Shown: positions 1 through 6,629, numbered from the stretch's first letter. The stretch is DNA of 6,629 nt from an uncultured Rhodocyclaceae bacterium (GCA_903930805.1 CAIYZZ010000320.1:1-6629); one strand, 5' to 3'. Notes: generated by a model from the sequence alone, not told the origin. Numbers and translations: made by a program.

Positions 1-644
1 GGCCGCCGGAGGAGTCGAAGGGTGATTTGCGCACGAGACGATGCACGCCGGTTTCGGTGCGCAAAAAACCGTAGGCGTAGTCACCCTCGACTTTCAACGA
101 GGCGCTGCGGATGCCGGCGACATCGCCGTCGGTCTGCTCCAGCACTTCAGTCTTGAAGCCCTTTTTCTCGCAGTATTTGAGGTACTGGCGCAGCAGCATC
201 GACGCCCAGTCGCAGGCTTCGGTGCCACCGGCACCGGCCTGGATGTCGATGACGCAGTTGTTCGGATCGGCCGGGTTGCTGAACATGCGGCGAAATTCGA
301 GATCGGCGACCTTGGCTTCGACGGCAGCGAGGTCGTCTTCAACCGCGGCGAGCGTGTCTTCGTCGTCCTCTTCCTTGGCCATGGCGAAGAATTCGCGCGC
401 ATCGCGCATCGACTGGCTCACCCCTTCAAGGGTTTGCACGACAGCTTCGAGGGATTTTTTTTCTTTGCCCAACGCCTGGGCGCGCGCGGCATCGTTCCAG
501 ATGCCGGGGTCTGCCATGACCTGATTTACTTCGGCGAGTTTTTCTGCTTTGTTATCGAAGTCAAAGATACCTCCGCAGTTGATCGCCGCGTGCTTCGAGG
601 TCGGCGATGTGGTGGGCAACAGCGTTGATGCGTTCGGCTTCCAT
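1..644 (-). CDS. prfB: Peptide chain release factor 2 (RF2), N-terminal part, with programmed +1 frameshift
   Basis: RF2 is a cytoplasmic translation termination factor that reads UGA and UAA and triggers release of the nascent chain. From ATG at 644 the zero frame gives 27 codons ([20 protein letters not shown]...RRYL) and then TGA at 563-561. Skipping one base continues as [14 protein letters not shown] to the window edge, about 214 residues in all. The continuation is clear RF2: [67 protein letters not shown]. The SPF stop-codon-recognition tripeptide is encoded at 25-17. The catalytic GGQ loop lies beyond the left edge, so the gene is partial here. The ATG has only a weak ribosome-binding site. 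The identification is very secure; the shift site supports this start because the short leader peptide matches the usual RF2 N-terminus in length and position. Confidence 0.96.
560..575 (-). promoter_or_regulatory. prfB: Programmed +1 ribosomal frameshift site of prfB
   Basis: On the minus strand the sequence reads CGG AGG TAT CTT TGA C. GGAGG (574-570) is an internal Shine-Dalgarno-like stretch three bases upstream of CTT. CTT is the slippery P-site codon, and TGA followed by C is a weak termination context. The E. coli prfB element reads AGG GGG TAT CTT TGA C, so the core TATCTTTGAC is identical. In the known mechanism low RF2 slows termination at UGA, and the peptidyl-tRNA slips from CUU to UUU so that GAC is read next. 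RF2 thus adjusts its own synthesis. The reading frame after the shift is continuous RF2 sequence, which confirms it is not a sequencing error. Confidence 0.95.
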
Positions 645-661
645 GGCAGGCTTTCAGGTTC

Positions 662-679
662 GAAAAGCGGCGGATTATA
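662..679 (-). promoter_or_regulatory. prfB promoter -10 box and initially transcribed region
   Basis: A perfect TATAAT lies at 679-674 on the minus strand, followed by CCGCCGCTTTTC. Initiation about six bases downstream (near 668) would leave a leader of roughly 24 bases before the prfB ATG at 644. The best -35 at a 17-base spacing is CTGAAG (702-697), only three of six matches, and it overlaps the stop codon of the upstream transporter gene. The same 18-base arrangement precedes prfC, which raises confidence. This is inferred from sequence only. Confidence 0.6.
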
Positions 680-707
680 CGCGTGCTGAAATACTGCTTC
701 AGCCGCG
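680..707. repeat. Imperfect inverted repeat at the transporter stop codon, next to the prfB -10 box
   Basis: On the plus strand CGCG (680-683), a bulged T (684) and GCTGAA (685-690) can pair with TTCAGC (698-703) and CGCG (704-707) around a seven-base loop. This gives a ten-pair stem with a single bulge. It covers the stop codon of the SulP gene and the -35 region of prfB. No run of T follows in the direction of transcription, so it is not a standard intrinsic terminator. It may be a 3'-end stem on the transporter mRNA or an operator for prfB. Confidence 0.4.
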
Positions 708-2918
708 CAGCGCCTGCAGTTCGGTGATGGTGACATGCAGGCGGGTGGAGAGAGTGCGAGCGATGTTGCCGAAGATGGCGAACAACAGATCGTCGTGCAT
801 CAGGGCCAGCATTTCGAAGTTTTCGCGTGAAAGCATGAAGACCTCACAGTCGGTGATGGCGAGTGCATCGACGGCATGGCTGCCGGATTCGATGAAGCCC
901 ATGTCGCCGATAAGATCACCTGGCCCGCAGGTGGCGAGATGGTAGCTATCCTTCTTGCGCAGAGGCACCATGAGCTTTACTGTCCCCCGCCGGATCACGA
1001 AAAGTTCGTTGCACTCGGTACCCGCCTTGAAGATGCGCTTGCCGGCCTTGACCGTGCGCAGTTCCACCACTGCTTCGAGCGCGGCCACGGCCTCCTTCGA
1101 ACAGCCTATCAATAAAGGAATGGCGTGCAGGTTGAGTTGCTCTGCATCGGCCGGCGCGGGCAGCACGCCATTAAGTTCCTGCGCTTCGAGCCATTCGATG
1201 GCTTCGTCGACCTGGCGAAAAGCGAAGGCCTTGTTGGTTGGTCGCACCACGCCGGTTTCCTTGAGGAAACGTTTCATTTTCAGGCCGCTTGGCAAACCCT
1301 TGGGGATGTCGCAAAACACCAGGTAGGCATTGTTTTCTTCGAGTCGGTCCTTGATTTGCTCCAATACGTGAGTAGCCGTGACGTCAAGCGACTGCACGCG
1401 GCGCATGTTGAGGATGATGTATTTTCGTTTGTCGGCTTCAGGTTCCAGCGCTGTCTGTAGCTGATTGGCAGTGCCGAAGAACAGGCTGCCCTGAAGTTCG
1501 AAAACCACCACAGCGCTGCCCTCCCGTTCCAGTCGCTCGATATCCTCCGGCGTGTGGGCGCGCTTGGTCAGGATTTCGCTACCTTCAATGCGGGTGCGCA
1601 CCACCGAACTGCGCGTCTGCTCGCGGATGAACAGCAGGATGGCGAGTGCCACGCCAACGCCGGAGGCGGCGATGAGGTTACCGAAAATCGCTACCAGGAT
1701 CACTGAAAGGATGACGAAGAAATCGACGCGCGTCGTTGGGGAAAAGAAGAAAGCCAGACTGTGGCTATCGATCATGCGGGTGCCGATGACAATGAGGATG
1801 GCTGCCAGTGCAGCCACGGGTACCCAGGCGATCAGCGGCGCCAGCAGGAGAAAGGCGGCGAGCGAGAAGATTCCGGTCATCAGGCCGGCAAACTTGGTGG
1901 TGCCACCGCTCGAGACGTTGATCAGCGAGGCACCCATGGTCCCCGCACCAGGAATGCCGCCGACCAGCGATGAGGCGATGTTGCCCAACCCCTGACCGAG
2001 TAGTTCGCGGTTCGAGTCGTGGTGCGATTTTGTCATGGCATCAATGACCAGACAGGTTTTCAGTGTATCGATGGAAAGCAGCACCGCAAGTGTCAGCGCC
2101 GGCACAAAGACCGTGATGACGATATCGAAGCCAAGTCCCTGTAGCGCCTGCACGTGCTGAGCGATACTGTCGCCGAGGCTGCCTTCATCACCCGCCAGCG
2201 CACCAATCAGTAAGGGATTGTCGGATGTCTGGAGCGGTGCGACATCGAACAGACCGAGCAGCAGGTAGGTGCCGATACCGGCCAGCAGTGCCAGGATGGC
2301 GGCGGGCACGGCCTTGGTCAGGCGTGGCGTGACCAGCATGGTCAGGATCACGATAGTGCCGACGACGATGCTCGGTAATTGCCAGAGGGTGGGACTGCCC
2401 AGCGCGCCGAGAAAACTTGTGCCGGTCGGCGTGCCGAGCCATTTCGGAATCTGGCTGCCGATGATGATGAGACCGACGCCGGAAAGATAGCCGCTGACTA
2501 CGGGATAGGGGATAAATTTGATGAGTTGGCCGATACCAGCCAAGCCGAGACCGATCTGGATGGCGCCTGCCAAGAGGCCGATCAGTCCGAGAAACAATAG
2601 GGTGGTTTCGGCCGGCATGCCTTGCTGCGTAAAGCCGATGGCCAGTGCCGAGAGAACGGCGGCGGCTGGGGCGCAGGGTGCCGTGATCAGGCGGCTGCTA
2701 CCGCCGCAGACCGGGGCGATCAGGCCGAGAGCCGTGGCGCCGAGTATGCCGGCTAGCGCGCCCTGTGCCGCGAGAGAGCCGCCCAGTGGGGCGAAAATGG
2801 TGACACCGAAAGCGATGGCCGACGGCAGCGCGACGAGCATGGCGGCCAGCCCCCCCCAGATATCGCCGACGAGATAGGGGCGTTTCAACAGGAAAGAATT
2901 TCCTAGCATCACAGACAT
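699..2918 (-). CDS. SulP (SLC26) family anion transporter with STAS and C-terminal cyclic-nucleotide-binding-like domain
   Basis: This is an inner-membrane transporter of the SulP/SLC26 family, whose substrates include sulfate, bicarbonate and dicarboxylates; the substrate here cannot be told. Residues about 15-435 are strongly hydrophobic with the SulP signature region [20 protein letters not shown] (74-93) and [15 protein letters not shown] (282-296). A STAS domain follows at about 465-575 ([35 protein letters not shown]). Residues about 595-735 form a Crp-type effector fold: [20 protein letters not shown], then [20 protein letters not shown]. At 739 residues it is longer than ordinary SulP-STAS proteins because of this extra domain. 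In the phosphate-binding cassette the usual Glu is Asp and the usual Arg-Ser is His-Ala, so cAMP binding is doubtful. The start lies 21 bases after the prfC stop without a good Shine-Dalgarno; ATG at 2909 is an alternative. Co-transcription with prfC is likely. Confidence 0.93.
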   Translation of the reverse strand: MSVMLGNSFLLKRPYLVGDIWGGLAAMLVALPSAIAFGVTIFAPLGGSLAAQGALAGILGATALGLIAPVCGGSSRLITAPCAPAAAVLSALAIGFTQQGMPAETTLLFLGLIGLLAGAIQIGLGLAGIGQLIKFIPYPVVSGYLSGVGLIIIGSQIPKWLGTPTGTSFLGALGSPTLWQLPSIVVGTIVILTMLVTPRLTKAVPAAILALLAGIGTYLLLGLFDVAPLQTSDNPLLIGALAGDEGSLGDSIAQHVQALQGLGFDIVITVFVPALTLAVLLSIDTLKTCLVIDAMTKSHHDSNRELLGQGLGNIASSLVGGIPGAGTMGASLINVSSGGTTKFAGLMTGIFSLAAFLLLAPLIAWVPVAALAAILIVIGTRMIDSHSLAFFFSPTTRVDFFVILSVILVAIFGNLIAASGVGVALAILLFIREQTRSSVVRTRIEGSEILTKRAHTPEDIERLEREGSAVVVFELQGSLFFGTANQLQTALEPEADKRKYIILNMRRVQSLDVTATHVLEQIKDRLEENNAYLVFCDIPKGLPSGLKMKRFLKETGVVRPTNKAFAFRQVDEAIEWLEAQELNGVLPAPADAEQLNLHAIPLLIGCSKEAVAALEAVVELRTVKAGKRIFKAGTECNELFVIRRGTVKLMVPLRKKDSYHLATCGPGDLIGDMGFIESGSHAVDALAITDCEVFMLSRENFEMLALMHDDLLFAIFGNIARTLSTRLHVTITELQALRG

Positions 2919-2939
2919 GGGTGAATACTACTGCTTGCC

Positions 2940-4514
2940 TCAGTGAATCTCTCGAGTTTCAAGAAAAGTGATGGCGGGGTGGCGTTCCTGCGTCATCTGT
3001 AAGTTGACGCGGTTGGGTGCCAGGTAGACGTAATCCCCTGCACCATCCCGCGCCAGGTTGACGCCAGCCTTGTTTTCCAGCGCTTTGAGATCGGCGTCTG
3101 ACCCACGCAGCCAGCGCGCGGTGGCGACGTTGACGGGCTCGAAAAAGCAATCAACGCCATATTCGAATTCCAGCCGGTGGGCAACAACGTCGAACTGCAG
3201 AGTGCCGACGGCACCGAGAATCAGGTCATTCGAGGCCAGCGGCTTGAATAATTGTGTCGCGCCTTCCTCGGCTAACTGCTGCAAGCCTTTTTGCAACTGC
3301 TTCATCTTCATCGGATTGCGAATCTGCGCGCGGCGAAAATGTTCTGGCGCAAAGCAGGGGATGCCGGTGAATTTGAGGTCTTCGCCCTCGGTGAAGCTGT
3401 CGCCGAGCACGACGGTGCCATGGTTGGGAATGCCGATGATGTCGCCGGGCCAGGCTTCGTCAGTGGTATTTCGGTCCTGCGCCATGAAGGTGATGGCGTT
3501 GTTTACCGCCAGCGTCTTGCCGGTGGATAATTGCTTGAGCTTGATGCCGCGTTCGAACTTGCCGGAGCATACGCGTACGAAAGCGATGCGGTCGCGGTGT
3601 TTCGGATCCATGTTGGCCTGGATCTTGAACACGAAACCGGTGAATTTCGGTTCCAGCGGCTCGACCGTGCGTGTCGCGGCAGTGCGGTGCAGCGGTGCAG
3701 GGGAAAGATCGACGATGGCATCGAGCAGCGATTGCACGCCGAAGTTATTGATCGCCGAGCCGAAGAACACCGGCGTCTGCTTGCCGGTGAGGTAGGCGCC
3801 CTTGTCGAAGGTGTGCGATGCACCGCGCACCAGTTCGATTTCCTGCCGCAGTTCGGTGGCCTGGTAGCCAAGCAGTGCGTCGAGCAGCGGGTTGTCGATG
3901 CCTTCGATGACCTGGGAAGTTCCCTTTTCTGCCTGAGGGTCGAAGAAGAGGATCGAGTCGTCATAGAGGTCATAAACCCCTCGGAAGCTCTTGCCCATGC
4001 CGATCGGCCAGGTCATCGGCGCACACTGAATTTGCAGCACCGACTCGATTTCGTCGAGCAGATCGATGGGGGCGCGGCCCTCTCGGTCGAGCTTGTTGAT
4101 GAAGGTGATGATCGGCGTATCGCGCAGGCGGCAGACGTTGAGCAGCTTGATCGTCTGTGCCTCGACGCCGTTGACAGAGTCGATCACCATGGTGGCCGAG
4201 TCGACGGCGGTCAGTGTGCGGTAGGTGTCTTCCGAGAAATCTTCGTGGCCGGGGGTGTCGAGCAGGTTCACCATGCATTCGCGGTAGGGGAACTGCATCA
4301 CCGACGAGGTCACAGAAATACCGCGCTGTTTTTCGAGTTCCATCCAATCCGAGGTGGCGTGGCGTGCCGCCTTTCTTGCCCGTACCTCACCCGCGACCTG
4401 GATGGCGCCGCCGAACCACAGCAGCTTTTCAGTCAGCGTTGTCTTGCCGGCGTCAGGGTGGGAAATGATGGCAAAGGTGCGACGACGGGCGATTTCGTGG
4501 GCGAGCTTGGACAC
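2940..4514 (-). CDS. prfC: Peptide chain release factor 3 (RF3), translational GTPase
   Basis: RF3 is a cytoplasmic GTPase that ejects RF1 or RF2 from the ribosome after peptide release. From the chosen GTG at 4514 the protein has 524 residues, against 529 in E. coli. GTPase motifs are all visible: P-loop SHPDAGKTT (18-26), switch [11 protein letters not shown] (64-73), DTPGHEDF (86-93) and NKLD (140-143). RF3-specific stretches include [13 protein letters not shown] and [20 protein letters not shown]. The frame is open upstream to an ATG at 4604, giving 554 residues. That start is rejected because a consensus -10 box (4547-4542) lies inside the extension and the extra 30 residues ([10 protein letters not shown]...) have no counterpart in RF3, which normally begins shortly before the [17 protein letters not shown] region. 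The gene heads a minus-strand series with the SulP gene and prfB. Confidence 0.95.
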   Translation of the reverse strand: MSKLAHEIARRRTFAIISHPDAGKTTLTEKLLWFGGAIQVAGEVRARKAARHATSDWMELEKQRGISVTSSVMQFPYRECMVNLLDTPGHEDFSEDTYRTLTAVDSATMVIDSVNGVEAQTIKLLNVCRLRDTPIITFINKLDREGRAPIDLLDEIESVLQIQCAPMTWPIGMGKSFRGVYDLYDDSILFFDPQAEKGTSQVIEGIDNPLLDALLGYQATELRQEIELVRGASHTFDKGAYLTGKQTPVFFGSAINNFGVQSLLDAIVDLSPAPLHRTAATRTVEPLEPKFTGFVFKIQANMDPKHRDRIAFVRVCSGKFERGIKLKQLSTGKTLAVNNAITFMAQDRNTTDEAWPGDIIGIPNHGTVVLGDSFTEGEDLKFTGIPCFAPEHFRRAQIRNPMKMKQLQKGLQQLAEEGATQLFKPLASNDLILGAVGTLQFDVVAHRLEFEYGVDCFFEPVNVATARWLRGSDADLKALENKAGVNLARDGAGDYVYLAPNRVNLQMTQERHPAITFLETREIH

Positions 4515-4529
4515 GGCAGTAGGCGTCTG

Positions 4530-4547
4530 GAAAAGTGGCGAATTATA
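4530..4547 (-). promoter_or_regulatory. prfC promoter -10 box and initially transcribed region
   Basis: TATAAT at 4547-4542 (minus strand) is followed by TCGCCACTTTTC, matching the prfB promoter segment at 16 of 18 positions. Initiation near 4536 would give a leader of about 22 bases before GTG at 4514. The -35 region at 17-base spacing is poor (GGCAAA), which suggests dependence on another factor or a promoter driven mainly by its -10 box. The box lies within the longer prfC open frame and argues for the shorter start. Confidence 0.6.
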
Positions 4548-4573
4548 AGGGTGCAATCCGGCGCTTTGCCTTG

Positions 4574-4601
4574 TTGTCAGCAGGATCACAGTTGGTAAAA
4601 T
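4574..4601 (+). promoter_or_regulatory. Promoter for the binding-protein/cyclase operon
   Basis: TTGTCA (4574-4579) and TAAAAT (4596-4601) each match the sigma-70 consensus at five of six positions and are separated by 16 bases. Initiation six to seven bases after the -10 box falls at 4607-4608, which is at or just before the GTG start codon. The transcript would then be leaderless or nearly so. An alternative is that transcription starts further upstream from a promoter I do not recognise. Confidence 0.5.
4575..4590. promoter_or_regulatory. Possible Crp-family binding site
   Basis: TGTCA GCAGGA TCACA matches the Crp consensus TGTGA-N6-TCACA at nine of ten defined positions. The mismatch falls on the important G of the left half. 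The site overlaps the -35 box and spacer of the rightward promoter, where binding would repress it. Its centre is about 46 bases upstream of the predicted prfC start, close to but not at the usual activating position. This is a weak, sequence-only call. Confidence 0.25.
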
Positions 4602-4607
4602 CAAACG

Positions 4608-5345
4608 GTGAAGTCAAATATTCGATTCCTGCAAGGTCTGCTTTTCTCGCTGTTGCTGGCCGGCGGCGCGGTTCTCCATGCTGAACCGCTGCGTCTTAAC
4701 AGCGGGGTGGGTGCGCCCTATTTTCAGTCCGACAAAAAAGGTTTTCTTGATCTGCTGGTGCCGGCAGTGTTTCGGCGCATCGGCGTGGAGGCGGAGGGCG
4801 TGCAATATGCCGCTTCGGAGCGGGCGATGCTCAACGCGAATAACGGCATCGATGATGGCGTGGTGATGCGTATCAAGGGATTGGAAAAGACCTACCCCAA
4901 TTTGATCCGTATCGAGGAAAAGGTCATCGACAATGAATTTGTGGGCTATGCCACCCGTGTGAAATTCACGACCACCGACTTTGCCTCCCTCAAGGATTAT
5001 CAGGTCGGTTACATCAACGGCTGGAAAATCTTCGAGTCCGGTCTGCTGCCCGGCACGGCGGTGACAAAGGTGCAGGATGTCGAACAGTTGTTTGCCCTGC
5101 TGGCCAGGGACAGGGCAGACGTGGTTCTCTTCGAACGCTGGCAGGGCAATCATCTCCTGAACGAACAGGGCATTCAGGCGGACATGCTGACGCCGCCGCT
5201 GGTCACCACTGAAATGTTCATGTATCTGCACAGGAAGCACGCCCACCTTGTTGAACCTGCGGCGCGCGCGCTGCGCGCGATGAAGGCGGATGGCAGTTAT
5301 CAGGCGATCGCCGCCCAGTCCTTGCCGAACCTCGGTAAAAAATGA
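4608..5345 (+). CDS. Periplasmic solute-binding protein, SBP_bac_3-like, probable sensory subunit
   Basis: The 245-residue product begins with a Sec signal peptide: MKSNIR, then a hydrophobic core [17 protein letters not shown] and a likely cleavage after LHA (residue 25). The mature part resembles family-3 extracellular binding proteins: [14 protein letters not shown] at the start, [20 protein letters not shown] (69-88) like the family's R..(x)n..G..D segment, [14 protein letters not shown] (127-140) opening the second lobe, [20 protein letters not shown] (157-176), and KADGSYQAI near the C-terminus. The ligand is unknown. The start is GTG; no later start keeps the signal peptide. The stop overlaps the next start as ATGA, so translation is probably coupled to the membrane sensor. 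No ABC permease or ATPase gene is present in the window, which favours signalling over transport. Family assignment is likely, specific function inferred. Confidence 0.8.
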   Translation: MKSNIRFLQGLLFSLLLAGGAVLHAEPLRLNSGVGAPYFQSDKKGFLDLLVPAVFRRIGVEAEGVQYAASERAMLNANNGIDDGVVMRIKGLEKTYPNLIRIEEKVIDNEFVGYATRVKFTTTDFASLKDYQVGYINGWKIFESGLLPGTAVTKVQDVEQLFALLARDRADVVLFERWQGNHLLNEQGIQADMLTPPLVTTEMFMYLHRKHAHLVEPAARALRAMKADGSYQAIAAQSLPNLGKK

Positions 5346-6629
5346 AGTATCCCGGACTGATAGACGGCAAACGCCGTCTGGCACGCCGCCTGGTGTTGCT
5401 GACCCTGCTGGCCAGCGGCCTGATTGCCACCATCATTACCGCAGCACAGCTTTACCTCGAGTATGACCGTGAAGTAAAGGATATCGGAAAGCGCTTTACC
5501 GAGATCGAGACTGCGTATCTGCCGAGCGTCAGGCAAGGCCTGTGGGTGATGGATCGCCAGGCTTTGCAGGTGCTGGCAGACGGCATTCGCCAATTGCCCG
5601 ATTTTGAATTTGCCGCCATGCTGGTCGAGGGCAGTGCTGTGGCTGCCAGCGGCACCCGACCGGCCAGGTCGAATCTGACCCGCCTTTATGAGATCGAATA
5701 CGAATATCGCGGGGTGCGCCAGGTCATCGGTACACTAGAGGTTGCCGCCAGCGATGCCGGCCCGTTGCGACGCACTTGGGAACGCCTGTGGTTCGTGCTC
5801 ATTCTCAACGGACTCAAGGCTGCGGTTATTGCCATGCTGCTGTTGCTGCTGGTGCGGCGCATGATCACCGAACCGGTGTCGCGCATCTATCTTCATACGC
5901 GCAACATGGCGGCGGGCCAACTCAACGAGGCGCTCACCCTTGAGGCGAACTATCCTTCGTGCCGGGACGATGAGATCCACGAGCTTGCGGCAGCCGTAGA
6001 CCACATGCGTACCCGCTTGCAACAGCGCACCGCCGACCTGGAGGAGTCAAATTCTCAATTGACTGAGGCGGTTTCCGAGAAGGGAATCGCGCTGATGCAG
6101 GTGCGTGCCTATGCGGAAGCCCTCGAACTGGCCGCCGGCGTGTTCGCCCACACGTTCGAGGGCATCATGATCACCGACGCCGCCGGCACGATACTCTCGG
6201 TCAATCCCGCTTTCTTCACCATCACCGGCTATGCCGAAGCCGAGGTCATTGGGCAGACACCGCGCCTGTTGCGCTCACATCATCAGGGCGAGAACTTTTA
6301 CCGCGAAATGTGGGCCGTGCTCTCCGCCACTGGCGAGTGGCGCGGCGAATTGTGGAACCGCCGCAAGGATGGCGGTGCTTACCTGCAATGGACGAGCATC
6401 ACTACCATTCGTGATGCCGCAGGCCAGCCGCACCGGCGGATTGCCGTGATGACCGACATCACCGAGCTACGCAGCAAGGACGAGCACATCCGTCATCAGG
6501 CCTACCACGACAGCCTGACCGGTTTGCCTAATCGCATGCTGCTGCAAAACCGTCTGGACCACGCCATCAAGGCGGCGGAACGCGACGGCTCGCGCATCGC
6601 CGTGCTGTTTATCGACCTCGATCGCTTCA
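5342..6629 (+). CDS. Membrane sensor with HAMP, PAS and GGDEF domains (probable cyclic-di-GMP enzyme), C-terminus cut by window
   Basis: The frame runs open from ATG at 5342 for 429 codons to the window edge. Order of parts: a basic N-tail (GKRRLARR); membrane segment about 16-37; periplasmic sensor about 38-148 with LPSVRQGLWVMDRQALQVLA, resembling CHASE-like or single-Cache sensors; membrane segment about 149-171; HAMP linker about 172-230 (VRRMITEPVSRIYLHTRNMA); coiled coil about 222-262; PAS with PAC about 263-375 (DAAGTILSVNPAFFTITGYA, ending GQPHRRIAVMTDITELR); and the start of GGDEF from about 385 (HDSLTGLPNRMLL and LFIDLDRF, where Asp425 aligns with a metal ligand). The GG(D/E)EF signature itself, and any EAL domain, lie beyond the edge, so cyclase or phosphodiesterase activity cannot be judged. 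The ATGA overlap with the binding-protein gene suggests the two proteins act as ligand sensor and output. Confidence 0.9.
   Translation, partial: MKYPGLIDGKRRLARRLVLLTLLASGLIATIITAAQLYLEYDREVKDIGKRFTEIETAYLPSVRQGLWVMDRQALQVLADGIRQLPDFEFAAMLVEGSAVAASGTRPARSNLTRLYEIEYEYRGVRQVIGTLEVAASDAGPLRRTWERLWFVLILNGLKAAVIAMLLLLLVRRMITEPVSRIYLHTRNMAAGQLNEALTLEANYPSCRDDEIHELAAAVDHMRTRLQQRTADLEESNSQLTEAVSEKGIALMQVRAYAEALELAAGVFAHTFEGIMITDAAGTILSVNPAFFTITGYAEAEVIGQTPRLLRSHHQGENFYREMWAVLSATGEWRGELWNRRKDGGAYLQWTSITTIRDAAGQPHRRIAVMTDITELRSKDEHIRHQAYHDSLTGLPNRMLLQNRLDHAIKAAERDGSRIAVLFIDLDRF

Noticed and set aside
561..563. In-frame TGA making prfB look like a pseudogene
   Set aside because: The stop sits exactly at the conserved CTT TGA C recoding site with an upstream Shine-Dalgarno-like sequence, and the +1 frame continues as intact RF2.
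41..628. A 195-codon open frame on the plus strand over prfB
   Set aside because: It is antisense to unmistakable RF2 sequence, including the frameshift site, and has no recognisable motif.
4575..4580. CTGACA on the minus strand as a -35 box for prfC
   Set aside because: It matches five of six bases but lies 27 bases from the TATAAT box, too far for a sigma-70 promoter.
3531..4598. A 355-codon open frame on the plus strand opposite prfC
   Set aside because: It lies wholly antisense to well-conserved RF3 and its translation resembles no family I know. Long antisense frames are common opposite GC-rich genes with strong codon bias.
5265..5279. Alternating CG hairpin (CGCGCG-CTG-CGCGCG) in the binding-protein gene
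   Set aside because: It encodes Ala-Arg-Ala-Leu-Arg-Ala in a helix typical of the family's C-terminus; codon choice explains it and no T run follows.
4614..5384. A 256-codon open frame on the minus strand opposite the binding-protein gene
   Set aside because: It is the antisense shadow of a gene with a signal peptide and family motifs; its own translation is low-complexity Arg/His/Gln-rich and shows no domain.

Overview
The window is compact and fairly GC-rich, and looks like chromosomal DNA of a betaproteobacterium. Evidence for this is the RF2 and RF3 sequences, the short near-consensus TATAAT promoters and the signalling gene types. Placement near Rhodocyclales/Nitrosomonadales is only a guess. 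There are five protein genes, two of them cut by the window edges. I see no RNA genes, mobile elements or CRISPR arrays, and no gene-free stretch longer than about 95 bases.

Minus-strand block (1-4514, transcribed right to left). prfC (release factor 3; GTG start at 4514) comes first. A SulP anion transporter gene follows 21 bases after the prfC stop; it encodes a transporter, a STAS domain and a C-terminal Crp-type nucleotide-binding fold in one 739-residue chain. prfB (release factor 2) comes last and runs off the left edge. prfB carries the classical programmed +1 frameshift: an in-frame UGA at codon 28 inside CUU UGA C, preceded by an internal Shine-Dalgarno-like GGAGG. prfB and prfC each have a consensus -10 box followed by an almost identical initially transcribed sequence (16 of 18 positions shared). 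This hints at co-regulation of two factors that work together in translation termination.

Plus-strand block (4608-6629, divergent from prfC). A GTG-started, secreted, SBP_bac_3-like periplasmic binding protein overlaps by ATGA a membrane signalling protein. The latter has two membrane segments, a periplasmic domain, HAMP, a coiled coil, PAS and the beginning of a GGDEF domain, and is cut by the right edge. No permease or ATPase gene accompanies the binding protein here. The pair therefore looks like a split sensor, with the periplasmic protein reporting ligand to a cyclic-di-GMP enzyme, analogous in layout to NspS/MbaA of Vibrio cholerae.

The 93-base divergent spacer (4515-4607) holds the prfC -10 box, a TTGTCA-N16-TAAAAT promoter for the sensor operon that would start transcription at or next to the GTG codon, and a Crp-like half-degenerate palindrome over that promoter. 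The least ordinary items are the split SBP/cyclase sensor, the nucleotide-binding fold with altered binding residues on the SulP protein, and the matched prfB/prfC promoters. No radically new system is evident.
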